Source of the DNA: Nectonema munidae
Lineage: Eukaryota; Nematomorpha; Nectonematoida; Nectonematidae
Length of the DNA stretch: 64,000 nt
NCBI GenBank assembly: GCA_030549495.1
Contig: JAUIRK010001051.1
Coordinates: 434,001 to 498,000 of the forward strand
Direction of reading: 5' to 3'
Shown here: positions 45,322 through 55,689 of the stretch, piece by piece
How the letters are laid out: each line of letters opens with the position of its first letter
How positions within the stretch are numbered: the stretch's first letter is position 1
Notes under the pieces: generated by a model
The model's database searches: none
Seen by the model: the letters and a program-made list of their open reading frames with translations, nothing else
What the model was told of the DNA's origin: nothing
Program-made: the position numbers and the translations under genes

Positions 45322-45600
45322 TTAAACATTGTCTTCTTCGGCTTCTATAAAAGCGCTATTCAACAGTAAATCAAAAATGTTAAAAATTGGGCATTCATCT
45401 TCTACAATATCTTGAGTTTCTTCATCATCTTCACTTTCATTTGTGTTTCCATTCAGTTGATGATCATCACAATCACCTAATTTATGCCGCTTTATAGCTG
45501 CAGCACTTGGATGATAAAATTCACAGGTTTTGCCAACCCTCGCACTACGGATCATTTTGTACTTACTCTGTATACGGACTAGGGACATTTTTTCCGCCAA
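45322..45600 (-). pseudogene. Unrecognised fragment with KTCEFYHPSAAAIKRHK motif
   Basis: A 92-codon minus-strand frame: MSLVRIQSKYKMIRSARVGK, TCEFYHPSAAAIKRHKLGDC (a degenerate C2H2-like finger) and an acidic tail (ESEDDEETQDIVEDE). Similar fragments occur in transposon-like invertebrate proteins that also carry the RFLPxxV block seen at 49,150-49,340. I infer that both are parts of one gene type now separated by the piggyBac region. Confidence 0.35.
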
Positions 45601-46019
45601 TCATATATGAGTAAAATTTGCTAAAAAAATACCTTCTATAATTATTGAGAAAACAAAATTACTGAGAAACGTAGTATCTATTTTTATACATTCCTAAGGA
45701 ATGCTTCTTTGAGCAGAATAATTCAACAATTTTTTCTACTTGATAATGAAACTTGAGAAAAAAGTAATATTGATATTAACGCCATCTACAATTCTTTTTT
45801 TTGATCAAAGCAAACTTTACAACTAAGAACCAAATTGATGTTGATAAATAAGCATTAGCACTAAATGTCTTACTACTACTGCATTGGTAATCTCAACTGA
45901 GACTCATAAGCACACACCATCGTACTACCCTACACGAACGTACTTTACTATTTATATACATTATACATCTCGTATGTAAAATGGTAAAGATAGCATGAGT
46001 TGATTTCATATAGGAATAA

Positions 46020-46115
46020 TCTAGAGAAACAAATGTTCTCGATGGACAGCTAACACACTGTACGCGATATACAGAGATCCTGGTTCAAATCCATGTTGAG
46101 GCACATCATTTTTCT
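46020..46115 (+). mobile_element. Possible tRNA-derived SINE
   Basis: The B-box CTGGTTCAAATCC at 46,079 fits the polymerase III consensus. An A-box-like GATGGACAGCTAACA lies about 50 bases upstream. Outer stretches CTAGAGAAACAAATGTTCTC and CTCTAGGTTATTTCTC are partly complementary. Confidence 0.35.
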
Positions 46116-47149
46116 CTAGGTTATTTCTCGATACACTTAGTGTACGTAGAATCATACTGTGATTGCATCGCTAGTGCTTCTATGTCTTACTACCACTATC
46201 TATGATGTTGATAAAATTTGTTAGTAATAAATAAAACTTTTTCCTATCAGATATTCAATAATATTACATTTCTACGTGTTTTTCATTTTGCAATTGTGAT
46301 GTATTTACTCAAAGGATGTTGGCATTTCAGTTCTAGGAAAAGCATTGGCAAAAGAGAAGTTCGCCAGTTTTACAAATGTTTGATGTTGTCGCCTTTTGCT
46401 ACTCATAGTAGCAGTGCGTATAGGTTGCCAATTCTTCTCCTTTGCCAACTCTTCTCCGTTTACCGGCATTTTGTATCAATGATTAGCAGGAGATCTAAAA
46501 TTCATGAGAGAAATAAAAGTAATAACAAACTGCTGAAACTTTGATAGTGCAAACTGCTTCATCACTTCTCATCACGCATGTAATGGTAGTGATAAAATGA
46601 AAACAATGGTGAACCAATCGTTCCTTTATTTTCTTTTACTTACCACATATTTTGAACTCTGCCATAGATCATTATTGTGATCATGTATCAGGAGATGTAT
46701 AGTAATAACGTAAATAAAAGCATAACAGTGCCACAAAATTCATTCAAAAACTCATCAGCTCATTTATGATATAATATAATCTCAATGACACATAGTTCGT
46801 CAATTGTATTTCCTATCTATACGCTTAGTTCAGCGTTCAATAGCCAGGCGGCATGTGGCTTCTTCATGCATAATGGTATTGTAGAAGTAATGATATTGAT
46901 TTATCAAAGCACATGTGATGCGTTTATAATTTATTTATTATTTTTTCTCTCGTTGAAAGTATTCTAGTTTTTGCGTTTCCATTGTGAACTTGATTTGATC
47001 AATATACTCATCTCTTCATTGCATCTTTCTTGAGACTCTATCGTTCGCTGATTACTGTTTTCCAAATTGATTTTGTTACATAAACCCAGCTAATACTCAA
47101 AGAACGTTTCGGCTTGAAGATCTTTGCAAAATCCTTTTGATATAAAATC
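46116..47149. other. AT-rich stretch upstream of piggyBac transposase
   Basis: Open frames at 46,218-46,544 and 46,785-46,967 carry no recognisable motif. It probably includes the 5' end of the piggyBac element, but no terminal repeat next to TTAA was identified. Confidence 0.4.
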
Positions 47150-48875
47150 ATGAGCTCTGACTTTTCCATAGAAAGTAGTTCCGAAAGCGGAGAAGAACAA
47201 ACATCTTATTCGTTTACTTCCTCCTCCTACTCATCCCTATCATCTCATTCTTCTTCTTCGTCATCTCTTGTAATTGAAGATGATTTGTTAGCTCCTGACC
47301 AAACTATTTATCGTTGGAGATCCATATCTGCTCTTGAAGGTCGTCCCCAAAGAATCAATATCAGAAACGCAATTAGTAATCCCCCAGGACCTAAAGGGTC
47401 TATGAAAGACACTGACGACATTCTGTTCATATTCAAACTTTTTTTTTATGTGAATTTGATTTCATATATCTATGAAATGACAGCTGCAAAACTAAAAACC
47501 AACTTCGAGTAAGTTTTGCTTATATATTCTTTATTTTAAATATCGAAACTATTTTTTCAGATCTGAAAACCCTAAACATCGAGGATTGGCTCATTGTTAT
47601 AAGAATTTTGAAATTCATCATCTCCTCTCGTACTTTGCTAGCTTACTTTATATTGGCTAAAGTGGAGACCAGAAAGTTGCCATTTGTGATTTGTTTTCTA
47701 ATTTTGGAATTCCATTTCTAAGAGCCAGCTTGGGAAGGGACATGTTTACACTCATTCATCTTTTCATCACTTTTGATGACAAAACACAAAGAGATGTTGG
47801 AGATAAATTGAGTCCGATCAGGAAAGTACATGATCACTTCCGCAATATTTTCTCAAAGTACTGGACTCCTCATTCACATGTAACAATAGATGAGCAACTT
47901 ATCAGCTTCAAAGGAAAGTGCAGGTTGAAAATATATGATCCTAAGAAACCTGGGCACTACGGTCTAAAATGTTATCATATAAATGATGCAGAATATTTTT
48001 TTTATATGATGCCCGAACTCTATATACCTGGTATGGGAAATTCACATTTTTCAGCCTTGAATATTTCAAAAAGACTTATACAAGACTCAAAGATTCCATC
48101 AGGTTGTGGCGTTTTTACTGACAGGTTTTTTACCCGTCATGAGTTGGCTGTCTGGTGCCACGATAGAGATATATCCCTTTGTGGCACTGTCAATGGGAAC
48201 AGACGATTTGTTCCTACGATTTTTAAGCCTAACCACTTGAAAGGACTTCGCCTCGCGGAATGTGAAAGTCGTGTTATTCATTCTGAATATGCTTCACTTT
48301 CTGCGTACATACCAAGAAAACATGCTCGCAATAACTTCCAAGTCGTGTACGTCTTGTCATCTCAACACAAAAACATAACAACATATGGCGAGCACTCAAA
48401 ACCACAAAGTTTGCTCTGCTACAACAAATACAAATCGGGAGTTGATGTCGGCAATAAAATGATCAGAAGCTATCGATCAAAGAAGCCATGTAGAAGATGG
48501 ACTCTAGCTACTTTTTGCAACTACTTGGACATAGTTGCTTTGAACACATGGGTTGTTGCAAGATACAACTCTCCTCAATCGTTCCCGAGTTCGAAGCAAA
48601 GTGGACGTAAAGTTTTTTTGAAGAAGCTCTCTTTTCTTTTGGCAGAAGAGTGTATGAAGGTAAGATCCAACATCTCTGAATTGCCAATCCAAGTTAAGTA
48701 CCTACTGTCTGTTTATGGTTTTTCGAAAGCTGCGACAGAAGAACAAACATCTTCCAAAAAAGGTGTCTGCTCTGTTTGTCTTTCTAAAAAAAACAAAACA
48801 ACAAAAAAATGTTCCATGTGCTCGAATTTTGTTTGTAATATTCATTCTAAAACTGCTTGCCCTAATTGTGTATAA
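47150..48875 (+). pseudogene. piggyBac transposase with a 52-nt intron, one nonsense codon
   Basis: Cut-and-paste transposase for TTAA targets. ATG 47,150 opens an acidic, Ser-rich N-terminus, then RWRSISALEGRPQRINI. An intron at 47,509-47,560 (GTAAGT...TTTTTTCAG) joins NFE to SENPKHRG in frame. In-frame TAA at 47,658 is the only interruption. Downstream lie VTIDEQLISFKGKC (first Asp), VFTDRFFTRHELA (second Asp) and YNKYKSGVDVGNKM (third Asp), then a cysteine-rich tail (CSVCLSKKNKTTKKC, CPNC). About 557 codons in the spliced frame, normal for the family. AATAAA lies just after the stop near 48,890. Confidence 0.92.
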
Positions 48876-49146
48876 ACTTTGATTTCTTATAATAAATTTT
48901 TTTGCCATTTTAAATTTAACGCCATCTATAAATAATTTATTTTTCAAGGTACAAAAATGAGAAAAAATGAAAATTCGCAGAGCTTTTTAGGTAATGTTAA
49001 ATTTTTTTCTTTCCAGTGCCTTAAGAATCATTTTTTTTATAAGTTTAGATACTATTTTTATCGAACCTTCCCATTTAAAGTTTTCCGATAATAATCTTGT
49101 AAATACTTTTGCGGAAAAAATACATAGAGTCCGTAGTGCGAGGGTA

Positions 49147-49400
49147 ATCACTTGGACACTTAGCAAGCCGTTTCAATAAATCAGGAAAACGGTCAGTTGA
49201 CTTTGTGTGGCTTGGAAGAAGAACAGTTGGACCACTAGGATTTTGTCGAACTTGAACTGGAAGGAAACGATCAGCAAATATCTTTAGCAAGTTTGTCTGA
49301 AATGATTTACAATTTGTATCAGTACATTTAATTATCTGCAAAAAGTACTGAGATATACGGCAGTGTTGTGAAACCCATTTTTCTCTCTATTGTCAATCAC
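49147..49400 (-). pseudogene. Unrecognised fragment with RFLPVQVRQNPSG motif
   Basis: The minus strand reads IIKCTDTNCKSFQTNLLKIF, ADRFLPVQVRQNPSGPTV and DLLKRLAKCPSDYP. A CxxxxC...RFLPxxV...G pattern like this occurs in transposon-associated invertebrate proteins of unknown function. Beyond 49,147 the sequence switches to an inverted copy of part of 45,535-45,598, so the real frame ends there. Confidence 0.35.
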
Positions 49401-49566
49401 TAGTTCATTCCAAACTTAAAAATTCAACTTTTTTAAAGTTACGTTTTTCTAACTCTATATCTACTGTTCGTCTCTGAGTGTCAAGATGATTACCAAAAGT
49501 ATCCTAAGGAAGGATTAAGCCAGCCAGTGCTTTGCTTAGGAGTCATTTGTCGTTTTAGATGATTAA

Positions 49567-50383
49567 CCCTATTAGTGCTGGGGGCGTAAAACGCCCCACC
49601 CCCACCCCCTTCACTAAAAAATTAATTGTAGAAAATTGGCTGAATCATATCCCTTCAAATTTTGCGACTTTTCCTAAAATCGCTAGCAATTATTCAAAGC
49701 AAATTATTCGCTAGCAAATTTGATCAACACTTATAGGTATTTTCACATCCTAAACGTAAAAAATGAGTCCAGAAATAAAACCAGCATGGCCGATTTAATA
49801 TAACACATATATTTTATGTAAAACGTGAAAGAATGTTTTTGGAAACAATTTTCAGAAGTAAACCGCAAATTTGATTAACACTTATAGGTATTTTCAAATC
49901 CTAAATGTAAAAAATGAGTCCAGAAATGAAAACAACATGATCGATTTGGCATAAAAACATATATTTTATGTAAAATTTGAAGGTATATTTTATTAGATAT
50001 ATTTTTGATCAATCAAAATTTTGATTGACATTTTCTAAAAAGTAGCCATGATTATTGAAAAAATTAAATATATAAAGTGTTTTGCGTTCTAAACTGTATA
50101 TAATTATAAATTTTCAGGGTATTATATAATATAGATCCTAAGTTATAAGGTTTGGTACAGATAATGTCAAAATTTTGCTGAAAAATAAAATTTTTTTATT
50201 TTGATTGACAGTTTTGGACATGAAGGTTCATTCAACTACCATGAAAATGGTTTCAAAAGATGCAGCTAGCGATTTTAGGAAAAGTCACAAAATTTGAAGG
50301 GATATGATTCAGCCAATTTTCTACAATTAATTTTTTAGCCAAGGGGAGGCGTTTTACGCCCCCCCCTCCCAGCACTAATAGGG
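49567..50383. mobile_element. TTAA foldback MITE (piggyBac type), 817 bp
   Basis: Flanked by TTAA at 49,563-49,566 and 50,384-50,387. Ends CCCTATTAGTGCTGGG are inverted on both sides. The inverted arms extend about 120 bp inward to GCTAGCGATTTTAGG. The centre holds a direct duplication (AACACTTATAGGTATTTTCA at about 49,728 and again at 49,877). No coding sequence. Confidence 0.93.
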
Positions 50384-50387
50384 TTAA

Positions 50388-51779
50388 AAATATAACACTA
50401 CTAAACAAGGGGAGATTAGGGGAACGTGGGGCCTGAACCTATAGCTTGTTGTAGGCCTATATGATATAAAGAAACCCTTAGCCCCCCTCCCCCTAAGTAG
50501 AGATCCTCAGCTTTATGACCTGTCTAAGAAAAGGTTATTTTATGAAACAATATATAATATACTAGTCCGCGAGTCATGCAGACTAAATTTTACAAAACTG
50601 AAATGATTTTCGGATGTGTGTCCTCTGAAGGTGATGTAATGCCTCCGAATTTTTTAAAAGGGTCTCAGAATTTAGATATCTACCTGGAATTGCTGACTAC
50701 TGTAGTTAAGCTCTCGATAACAATAGTGACCAATAATAAGCCTGGTGAAATCCCTAATAATTCCCTGGTGGGTTAGAGTTGAGCATAAATATCTTTAAAA
50801 TTTTGCTTAGAATTATTTTAATTAGTTTTTTTGGAATTTTTTTTTATTTATTTTACTTATTTTGATTCTAGGCCATCTAAAATTTTATTTTATATTTGGA
50901 AATTTTACTTAATTTTTCTCAACAAAAAATTTCAAACAAATTAATTAAATTAATTGATTATTTGACATCTTTAAAAGAAACCGTTGATGGCATCGTCTTA
51001 AAAAATATTTTAAAAAAATAATGTTGAGCTAAAAAAATTTAATGTCATTTCTTTTAATATCTTAATTAAACATATCATTCTTGACGTAATCCTGCACAAT
51101 ATGAGAAATTTAAAGATATCACATAATTATTTGCTATATCAAAAATTCCAAAAATAGGACTTACAAAAATATGTTGAAAATTTTAATGGTATCCAGCCTA
51201 ACCAGTGCTGGATCTACCAAGTGCAGGGCATGTAGCAGATTGATTAAATTTACGAATGATAGTCAGGAAGTAAAATTTTTTTTAATAAAATTGATCTAGA
51301 TTCTATAAAAAAGATAAAAACCACAAAATTCAAGAGCAAAATTTTGTTTTAAGGAGGAAATGAGAAAAATTGAAGAAAAATAAAAGATATTACAAAAAGT
51401 CAAAAAAAAAAATTTTCAACTAAGCGCGGGGCCTGTAGCAGCTGCTACTATGTTTACCCGGAACTGGGCTTAACCGGTTATCGACAACAGTCGACATATG
51501 TCGACTTTACAAAAATATAATCGTCTGCGTTTATCAATACAAATCTTCTGCTTTACATTAGATATCGTCTGATTATTCTGGTCGTTAAAGGGTATAATGG
51601 AAAAAAAGTTTACAATACAAAAAGATATCTTTTTTATATCAAATTTAAGGAAGAATTAAAAATCTTATCAAAAACTGTTTCAAAATGTCAAGGGATTGAT
51701 AAAAACATGGTAAGATCGAAAAAAGCTGTTTGAAAATGTATGGAAAGCAGGTATGATTCACAAATGAGGCAGTCAATCT
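50388..51779. other. AT-rich stretch with a mariner fragment
   Basis: Apart from the transposase fragment at 50,573-50,776, no gene or structured repeat was recognised. Confidence 0.5.
50573..50776 (+). pseudogene. mariner-like transposase fragment
   Basis: MIFGCVSSEGDVMPPNFLKG followed by LDIYLELLTTVVKLSI fits the middle of mariner transposases (GVVSxEGDVMPPxFF ... YIEVLETVVKPWI). This lies just before the second catalytic Asp, whose usual FQQDSAP block is lost. A short isolated piece. Confidence 0.8.
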
Positions 51780-52300
51780 TGTTTTTTTAAAATAACAACT
51801 TTTAACCTTTTGCAATGATTTGCCTTTTATAATAACTTTTAAGGAAAAAAAGCCTATCAGAAAAAGTTATAGTGCTTCAACAAAAACAAAAAAAATTACA
51901 GCATAACTTAAGGTTTTTGAAAACTAATTTGACGTATCCACTACAGCATACTCTATGGGTGGCATGGCAGGTTGGTTGAGATGATGGACTCAGCGCGGAA
52001 ACCTCTGGATTCGATTCCTCATCGATACCAATTTGTTCATAGTTTGACATAAGCGGTACACCAGTGCCTTGTCAATGAAAACACACTCACGGTATCTTTA
52101 CCTTACCTTTTACTCAAAATTGAAAATTTTGTACATAATTAACATAAGAGAGAAAGGAGACAAAATAAACTAATAAAGGAATTTTCACTATTTAAAATGA
52201 AACTGTCTGTTCTTAGAATAATGTCAAAATAAAAGTAGGAAAACAAATGAGATAGTTTATCATTTTAAAATAATACGAGGCATAAAGAAGAGTTTATCGG
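51780..52300 (+). repeat. Dispersed repeat R1, copy iii (with SINE)
   Basis: Matches 29,985-30,470 from AACAACTTTTAACCTTTTGC onward, lacking the first 100 bases of copy ii. It contains the SINE below and leads straight into R2 copy C, the same order as at 30 kb. The two repeats may have been duplicated together. Confidence 0.85.
51955..52100 (+). mobile_element. tRNA-derived SINE (S1), copy 2
   Basis: The A-box-like TGGCAGGTTGGTTGAG and the intact B-box GGATTCGATTCC are separated by GATGATGGACTCAGCGCGG, a Ser/Leu-like anticodon region. The body is ATAAGCGGTACACCAGTGCC. Better preserved than the 30,150 copy. Confidence 0.7.
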
Positions 52301-52893
52301 CACTTTATTTGTTATTTTCGTTTTTTTGACTATTTCTCTGTTTACAAATAAAAGTATGACAGCTGTCATAAATAGATCAAGTACATTTTTAACAACTGAA
52401 AATTTTTGTTTCGATATTATATTTTTATTATAATAATCAACACAATTTCTTTAAAAAAATGATTAAATAAATTATGTACAGTGTTACTTACAAAATTTTA
52501 CAATCGAATTATAAAAAATATCTCTGCTCAAATATTAAGCAAATAAAAGTTTTCAAATGCTACAAAATGTAACAAACGAACTGATAAAGATTAAGTGACC
52601 TTTGTTAAAAAAATTTTTTAACGCGAGTCCGACAATATTCATTGATATAAAATTGTAACGATTGAAAACTATTTTTCTCTCATTTAAAAACAAACAAATT
52701 TTAATTTTTGCAAAATGTTTGGTGTATTGATGGAACTAAATTTTTACCAAAATCTATGATAAATTTGAATAGCTGAAGTTTGGTATCATGAAAAAAGGTT
52801 CTGAAAATATTGAACTTATACTCGGGCTAAAAACTAGCTTCTAATGAGATAAAGTAGAATTATTTTTAATTTAACTCTAAATACAAATTAGAG
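52300..52893 (+). repeat. Dispersed repeat R2, copy C (partial)
   Basis: Matches R2 copy B from TGACAGCTGTCATAAATA to TCTAAATACAAATTAGA. It lacks both MITEs and stops at the point where the shared hAT MITE begins in A and B. An unrelated stretch lies inside at about 52,677-52,860. Confidence 0.8.
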
Positions 52894-53290
52894 AGATCAC
52901 CCCTTCCGGATTTATCCCTCTGTAGGAGAAAAATTGTTTCAAATGGATACGATATCTAAAACACAATTGCTAGCTGATATTTCGAAAAATAATTTCTATG
53001 AGAAAAGGTAAAATTCTTATATGAATAAATAGAAGATAATAATTTAGATACATTTATTTTTTAATTTATAATCATTACTTAACAAATATAAAAAAACTCC
53101 ATCATTCAGAAATAAAATTTAAACCAAAACTCAAATAATAAAAATATAATGAATTAGATTTATATTTAAAATATTAATTTATGAAATTGTATTGTATAAT
53201 TGTATAAGTAAAATTACTAATAGAACTTCCCACACGAAAGCCAAAATTTTAATAGAAAAATCAAATTTGGCTAAAAAATTTAATGATGGC
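52894..53290. other. AT-rich stretch downstream of NDUFS4
   Basis: Contains the probable 3' UTR of NDUFS4 on the minus strand; an ATTAAA lies about 10 bases after its stop. Nothing else recognised. Confidence 0.5.
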
Positions 53291-53854
53291 CTATTTTGTT
53301 GATTTTCGTGTTCTTTTGTTCCATGCAAAGTTGTCAGCATATGATTTTCGGCGAGTAATACAATCTTGAGATTCTTCAACAAAATAATTCCAACTAGATT
53401 TTTCACAAAAAGAAATAGCTTCCTCCTTTGAATTAAATTCTAATGTAACTTCAATATTTGATAAAGGATCAGCAGTCGACGTCCAGCCAATCATAGGATT
53501 TTCCCACCTCTCTTGAGTGTCGAATCTTATTTTCCATTTTCGAACATTAGCAGTACCAGATTGGGTTGCAGACTTTCTAGGAAAAAATATTCTAGCAATT
53601 CTACTTTCAATTTGAGATGTTGGAACACGTGAAATGAAGGATAAATCAGAAGGAGTAGGTAAAGAAAGGGAAGAAGTATGACGGGGTTTAGGATATTCAA
53701 TAACATCAAACTTGGGATATTTAAATTTAATTTGCCAATTTTTTTTAAGTTCTATCATAAGTTCATCATCTATTAATGGACCAAAACTTGTTATTGAATG
53801 TTTATGTCGGAGAAAAAAAGTGAAAAAAGAGGATTTTCGAGAAAAAAATGTCAT
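53291..53854 (-). CDS. NDUFS4: NADH dehydrogenase iron-sulfur protein 4 (complex I accessory subunit, 18 kDa)
   Basis: A nuclear-encoded accessory subunit of mitochondrial complex I in the inner membrane, needed for assembly and stability of the NADH-oxidising module. The intact 187-codon frame starts at ATG 53,854. The N-terminus (MTFFSRKSSFFTFFLRHKHS) is basic and Ser/Phe-rich, as expected of a mitochondrial targeting sequence. The mature domain matches the ETC complex I family: SRVPTSQIESRIARIFFPRK, SGTANVRKWKIRFDTQERWE, NPMIGWTSTADPLSNIEVTL and the signature C-terminus SYADNFAWNKRTRKSTK. Length is close to the human precursor (175 residues). No intron interrupts it, unlike many animal orthologues, so a retrocopy is possible, but no damage is visible. 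Neighbours are all repeats. Confidence 0.95.
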   Translation of the reverse strand: MTFFSRKSSFFTFFLRHKHSITSFGPLIDDELMIELKKNWQIKFKYPKFDVIEYPKPRHTSSLSLPTPSDLSFISRVPTSQIESRIARIFFPRKSATQSGTANVRKWKIRFDTQERWENPMIGWTSTADPLSNIEVTLEFNSKEEAISFCEKSSWNYFVEESQDCITRRKSYADNFAWNKRTRKSTK

Positions 53855-53946
53855 AACACAAATTAAACAAAATACGATTATTAATTTGAAAAACTAAAAA
53901 ATAAAATATATTCTTGTGCATGTTTTGAAATAAATGATCTCTGAGA

Positions 53947-54230
53947 CAAGTTTTAACTTTTTGTTCATATTTTGCTATATGTTAAATTTGATTTGCATTC
54001 GGGGAGATGATGTTACAAAAGTTACCTATATTTTTGCAATTTGCACGATTTTATATAATATATTTTTCAATAGAACAAATAATGAAAATATAATTCTGTA
54101 AAAAACCAAGGTTAAACTTTCTGTTAATATTTTGCAAGATGTAAGATTTAATATACCTCAGAGGAGAAGATGTTACAAAAATTATTCCCTATATTTTCGT
54201 AATATGCGCAATTTTAAATAACACAAATCT
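53947..54230. repeat. Diverged tandem duplication upstream of NDUFS4
   Basis: About 170 bp apart, two blocks share GAGATGATGTTACAAAAGTT and GAGAAGATGTTACAAAAATT, plus CCTATATTTT and the following GCACGATTTTA/GCGCAATTTTA. This lies just upstream of NDUFS4 (minus strand); no regulatory role can be shown. Confidence 0.7.
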
Positions 54231-54292
54231 TAATTAATCAAAGAATCGAAAAATATTCTTTAAAATTTGCTAAATCGCAAATCGATGTGCAG

Positions 54293-54410
54293 TTGCCTAT
54301 AAACTAGCATATGTGGCTAATGTATGGATAGCGCATTAAACAACTTATAGTTTGTAGGTTGTTCGATGCGCCTCGCATACATAAGCCACCTATGCTGGTT
54401 TACAGGCAAG
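54293..54410. repeat. Foldback hairpin, about 52-bp arms
   Basis: The left arm begins TTGCCTATAAACTAGCATA and ends CGCATTAAACAAC; the right arm is its complement with several mismatches and ends GGTTTACAGGCAAG. The loop is about 13 bases (TTATAGTTTGTAG). It could be a small foldback MITE or a transcribed hairpin. Confidence 0.85.
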
Positions 54411-54540
54411 AACACGTCACCCGGCTAAACAACTTACATACTAAAACATTAAAAAGTATATATTTATTTTTAATATATCGTTCGCTCCTGCTATTTTTAG
54501 AATAGAAAGTTAAACCTTATTTCTCTAATTATTTTTATCA

Positions 54541-54575
54541 AATCATGCATATTCGTAAGTTGAATATGCATGATT
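54541..54575. repeat. Perfect 14-bp inverted repeat with 7-nt loop
   Basis: AATCATGCATATTC, loop GTAAGTT, GAATATGCATGATT. No mismatches in the stem. Confidence 0.95.
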
Positions 54576-54689
54576 CTTTCATCTCTAAAGCTATATGCTC
54601 TTATTAGCCTAATCACAGTTTTGTGATTTTGTTTTTAAGAGTCAGGAAGCTTAGGGATCGAGAACCTGATTTTCAACTATTTTTTTTTC

Positions 54690-54848
54690 TTTTTTTTTTT
54701 TGACAGGGTGTTTTCATGCAAGGGAAGTAGAGGCTTCCATATCTGCACTAATGAACTTTTTTTATGATAAGTCGACATCACCGGGATTCGAACCCAAAGG
54801 CTTTGGATCCGTAAGCGACGCCTCTACCTATTAGCCCACCAGCCCCAT
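54690..54848 (-). mobile_element. tRNA-derived SINE (S2)
   Basis: The minus strand starts GGGGCTGGTGGGCTAATAGG (A-box), then has an exact B-box GGGTTCGAATCCCGG. A body of about 80 bases follows and ends in an A-rich tail (CAAAAAAAAAAAGAAAAAA). Head-body-tail order identifies a SINE rather than a working tRNA gene. Confidence 0.8.
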
Positions 54849-55500
54849 TACCTGAGATATACACCCTAACAAACATATTATGAAACCTTATTGAAACTTT
54901 ATATAAAAACAAGCTTTTAAAAGGGTTTATCTACATTATAGTTGGGGAAACTTTTCTATAGTAGGAGAAAAATTCCAAAAATTTAGATCCGTAGGTGCAA
55001 ATACGAACTTTTAAACCAATGGAAATCTTATTTATAACATCTAAATGAATCCAATCATTAAGGTTCACTTCTATTACAAAATTAGAGATTTTTCTAGTTA
55101 GAGAGGCTACATATGCCCTTATTTTTGTGATTAAATAACATATACAAGTTTGGTTTTATGTGTTTGAAAGATTAATTAGACTCTCTAATGAATTATACCA
55201 AGAAAAGGAAGTTAAGAGTTGTCTAACTCATAGTTATTAGACTTGCGTGCTATTTTCTTGTAGCGACCTTTTCTAACAATAGGATTGTACAATATAATAA
55301 GTGAAGAATCTTTCGATTTTTTCCATACGAGTATATGATTCTGTGGTCGATATAAAGCATTCTAACGGGCGCGGTTTTGCAGCCGTGCGAGGATTTGCCC
55401 ATCTCTGGTCTCCATATACAGATAAATAAACTTGTTTAAAAAGTTAGCACTATACTCATTTTTTAATTAATTCATCATTATACACTTCCTTAAGTGCAGG
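54849..55500. other. AT-rich stretch, no gene recognised
   Basis: No motif, repeat or TIR could be supported here. Confidence 0.45.
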
Positions 55501-55504
55501 CGCT

Positions 55505-55680
55505 GATAGCATGGTGGTTAGACTCCAGTGATTCCAGAAAAAAGGATCCGATTCAGGATGTAACCGAACTAGAATTTATTGTTGTCTAATCTAATGCTAC
55601 CCGGTTGACATCAGGAAGGGAATCCCGTAAAGAAAAATGTCGCATAAATTTGTGTGTGTGAGTCACACCTTAGCCTTTTG
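55505..55680 (+). mobile_element. tRNA-derived SINE (S3) with CATCAGGAAGGG body
   Basis: The head GATAGCATGGTGGTTAGACT resembles a tRNA A-box and D arm. GGATCCGATTC is a B-box with one or two changes. The body contains TTGACATCAGGAAGGGAATC, a string that I recall from tRNA-headed SINEs of several invertebrates. No A-tail is evident. Confidence 0.6.
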
Positions 55681-55689
55681 ATTCGGAAA

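Noticed and set aside
45777-48930. TTAACGCCATCTA at both 45,774 and 48,918 as termini of the piggyBac element
   Set aside because: The two strings are in the same orientation rather than inverted, so they cannot be its terminal repeats.
54770-54848. Functional tRNA gene on the minus strand
   Set aside because: A- and B-boxes are good, but the acceptor stem does not close and an extra body with an A-rich tail follows, so it is a SINE.
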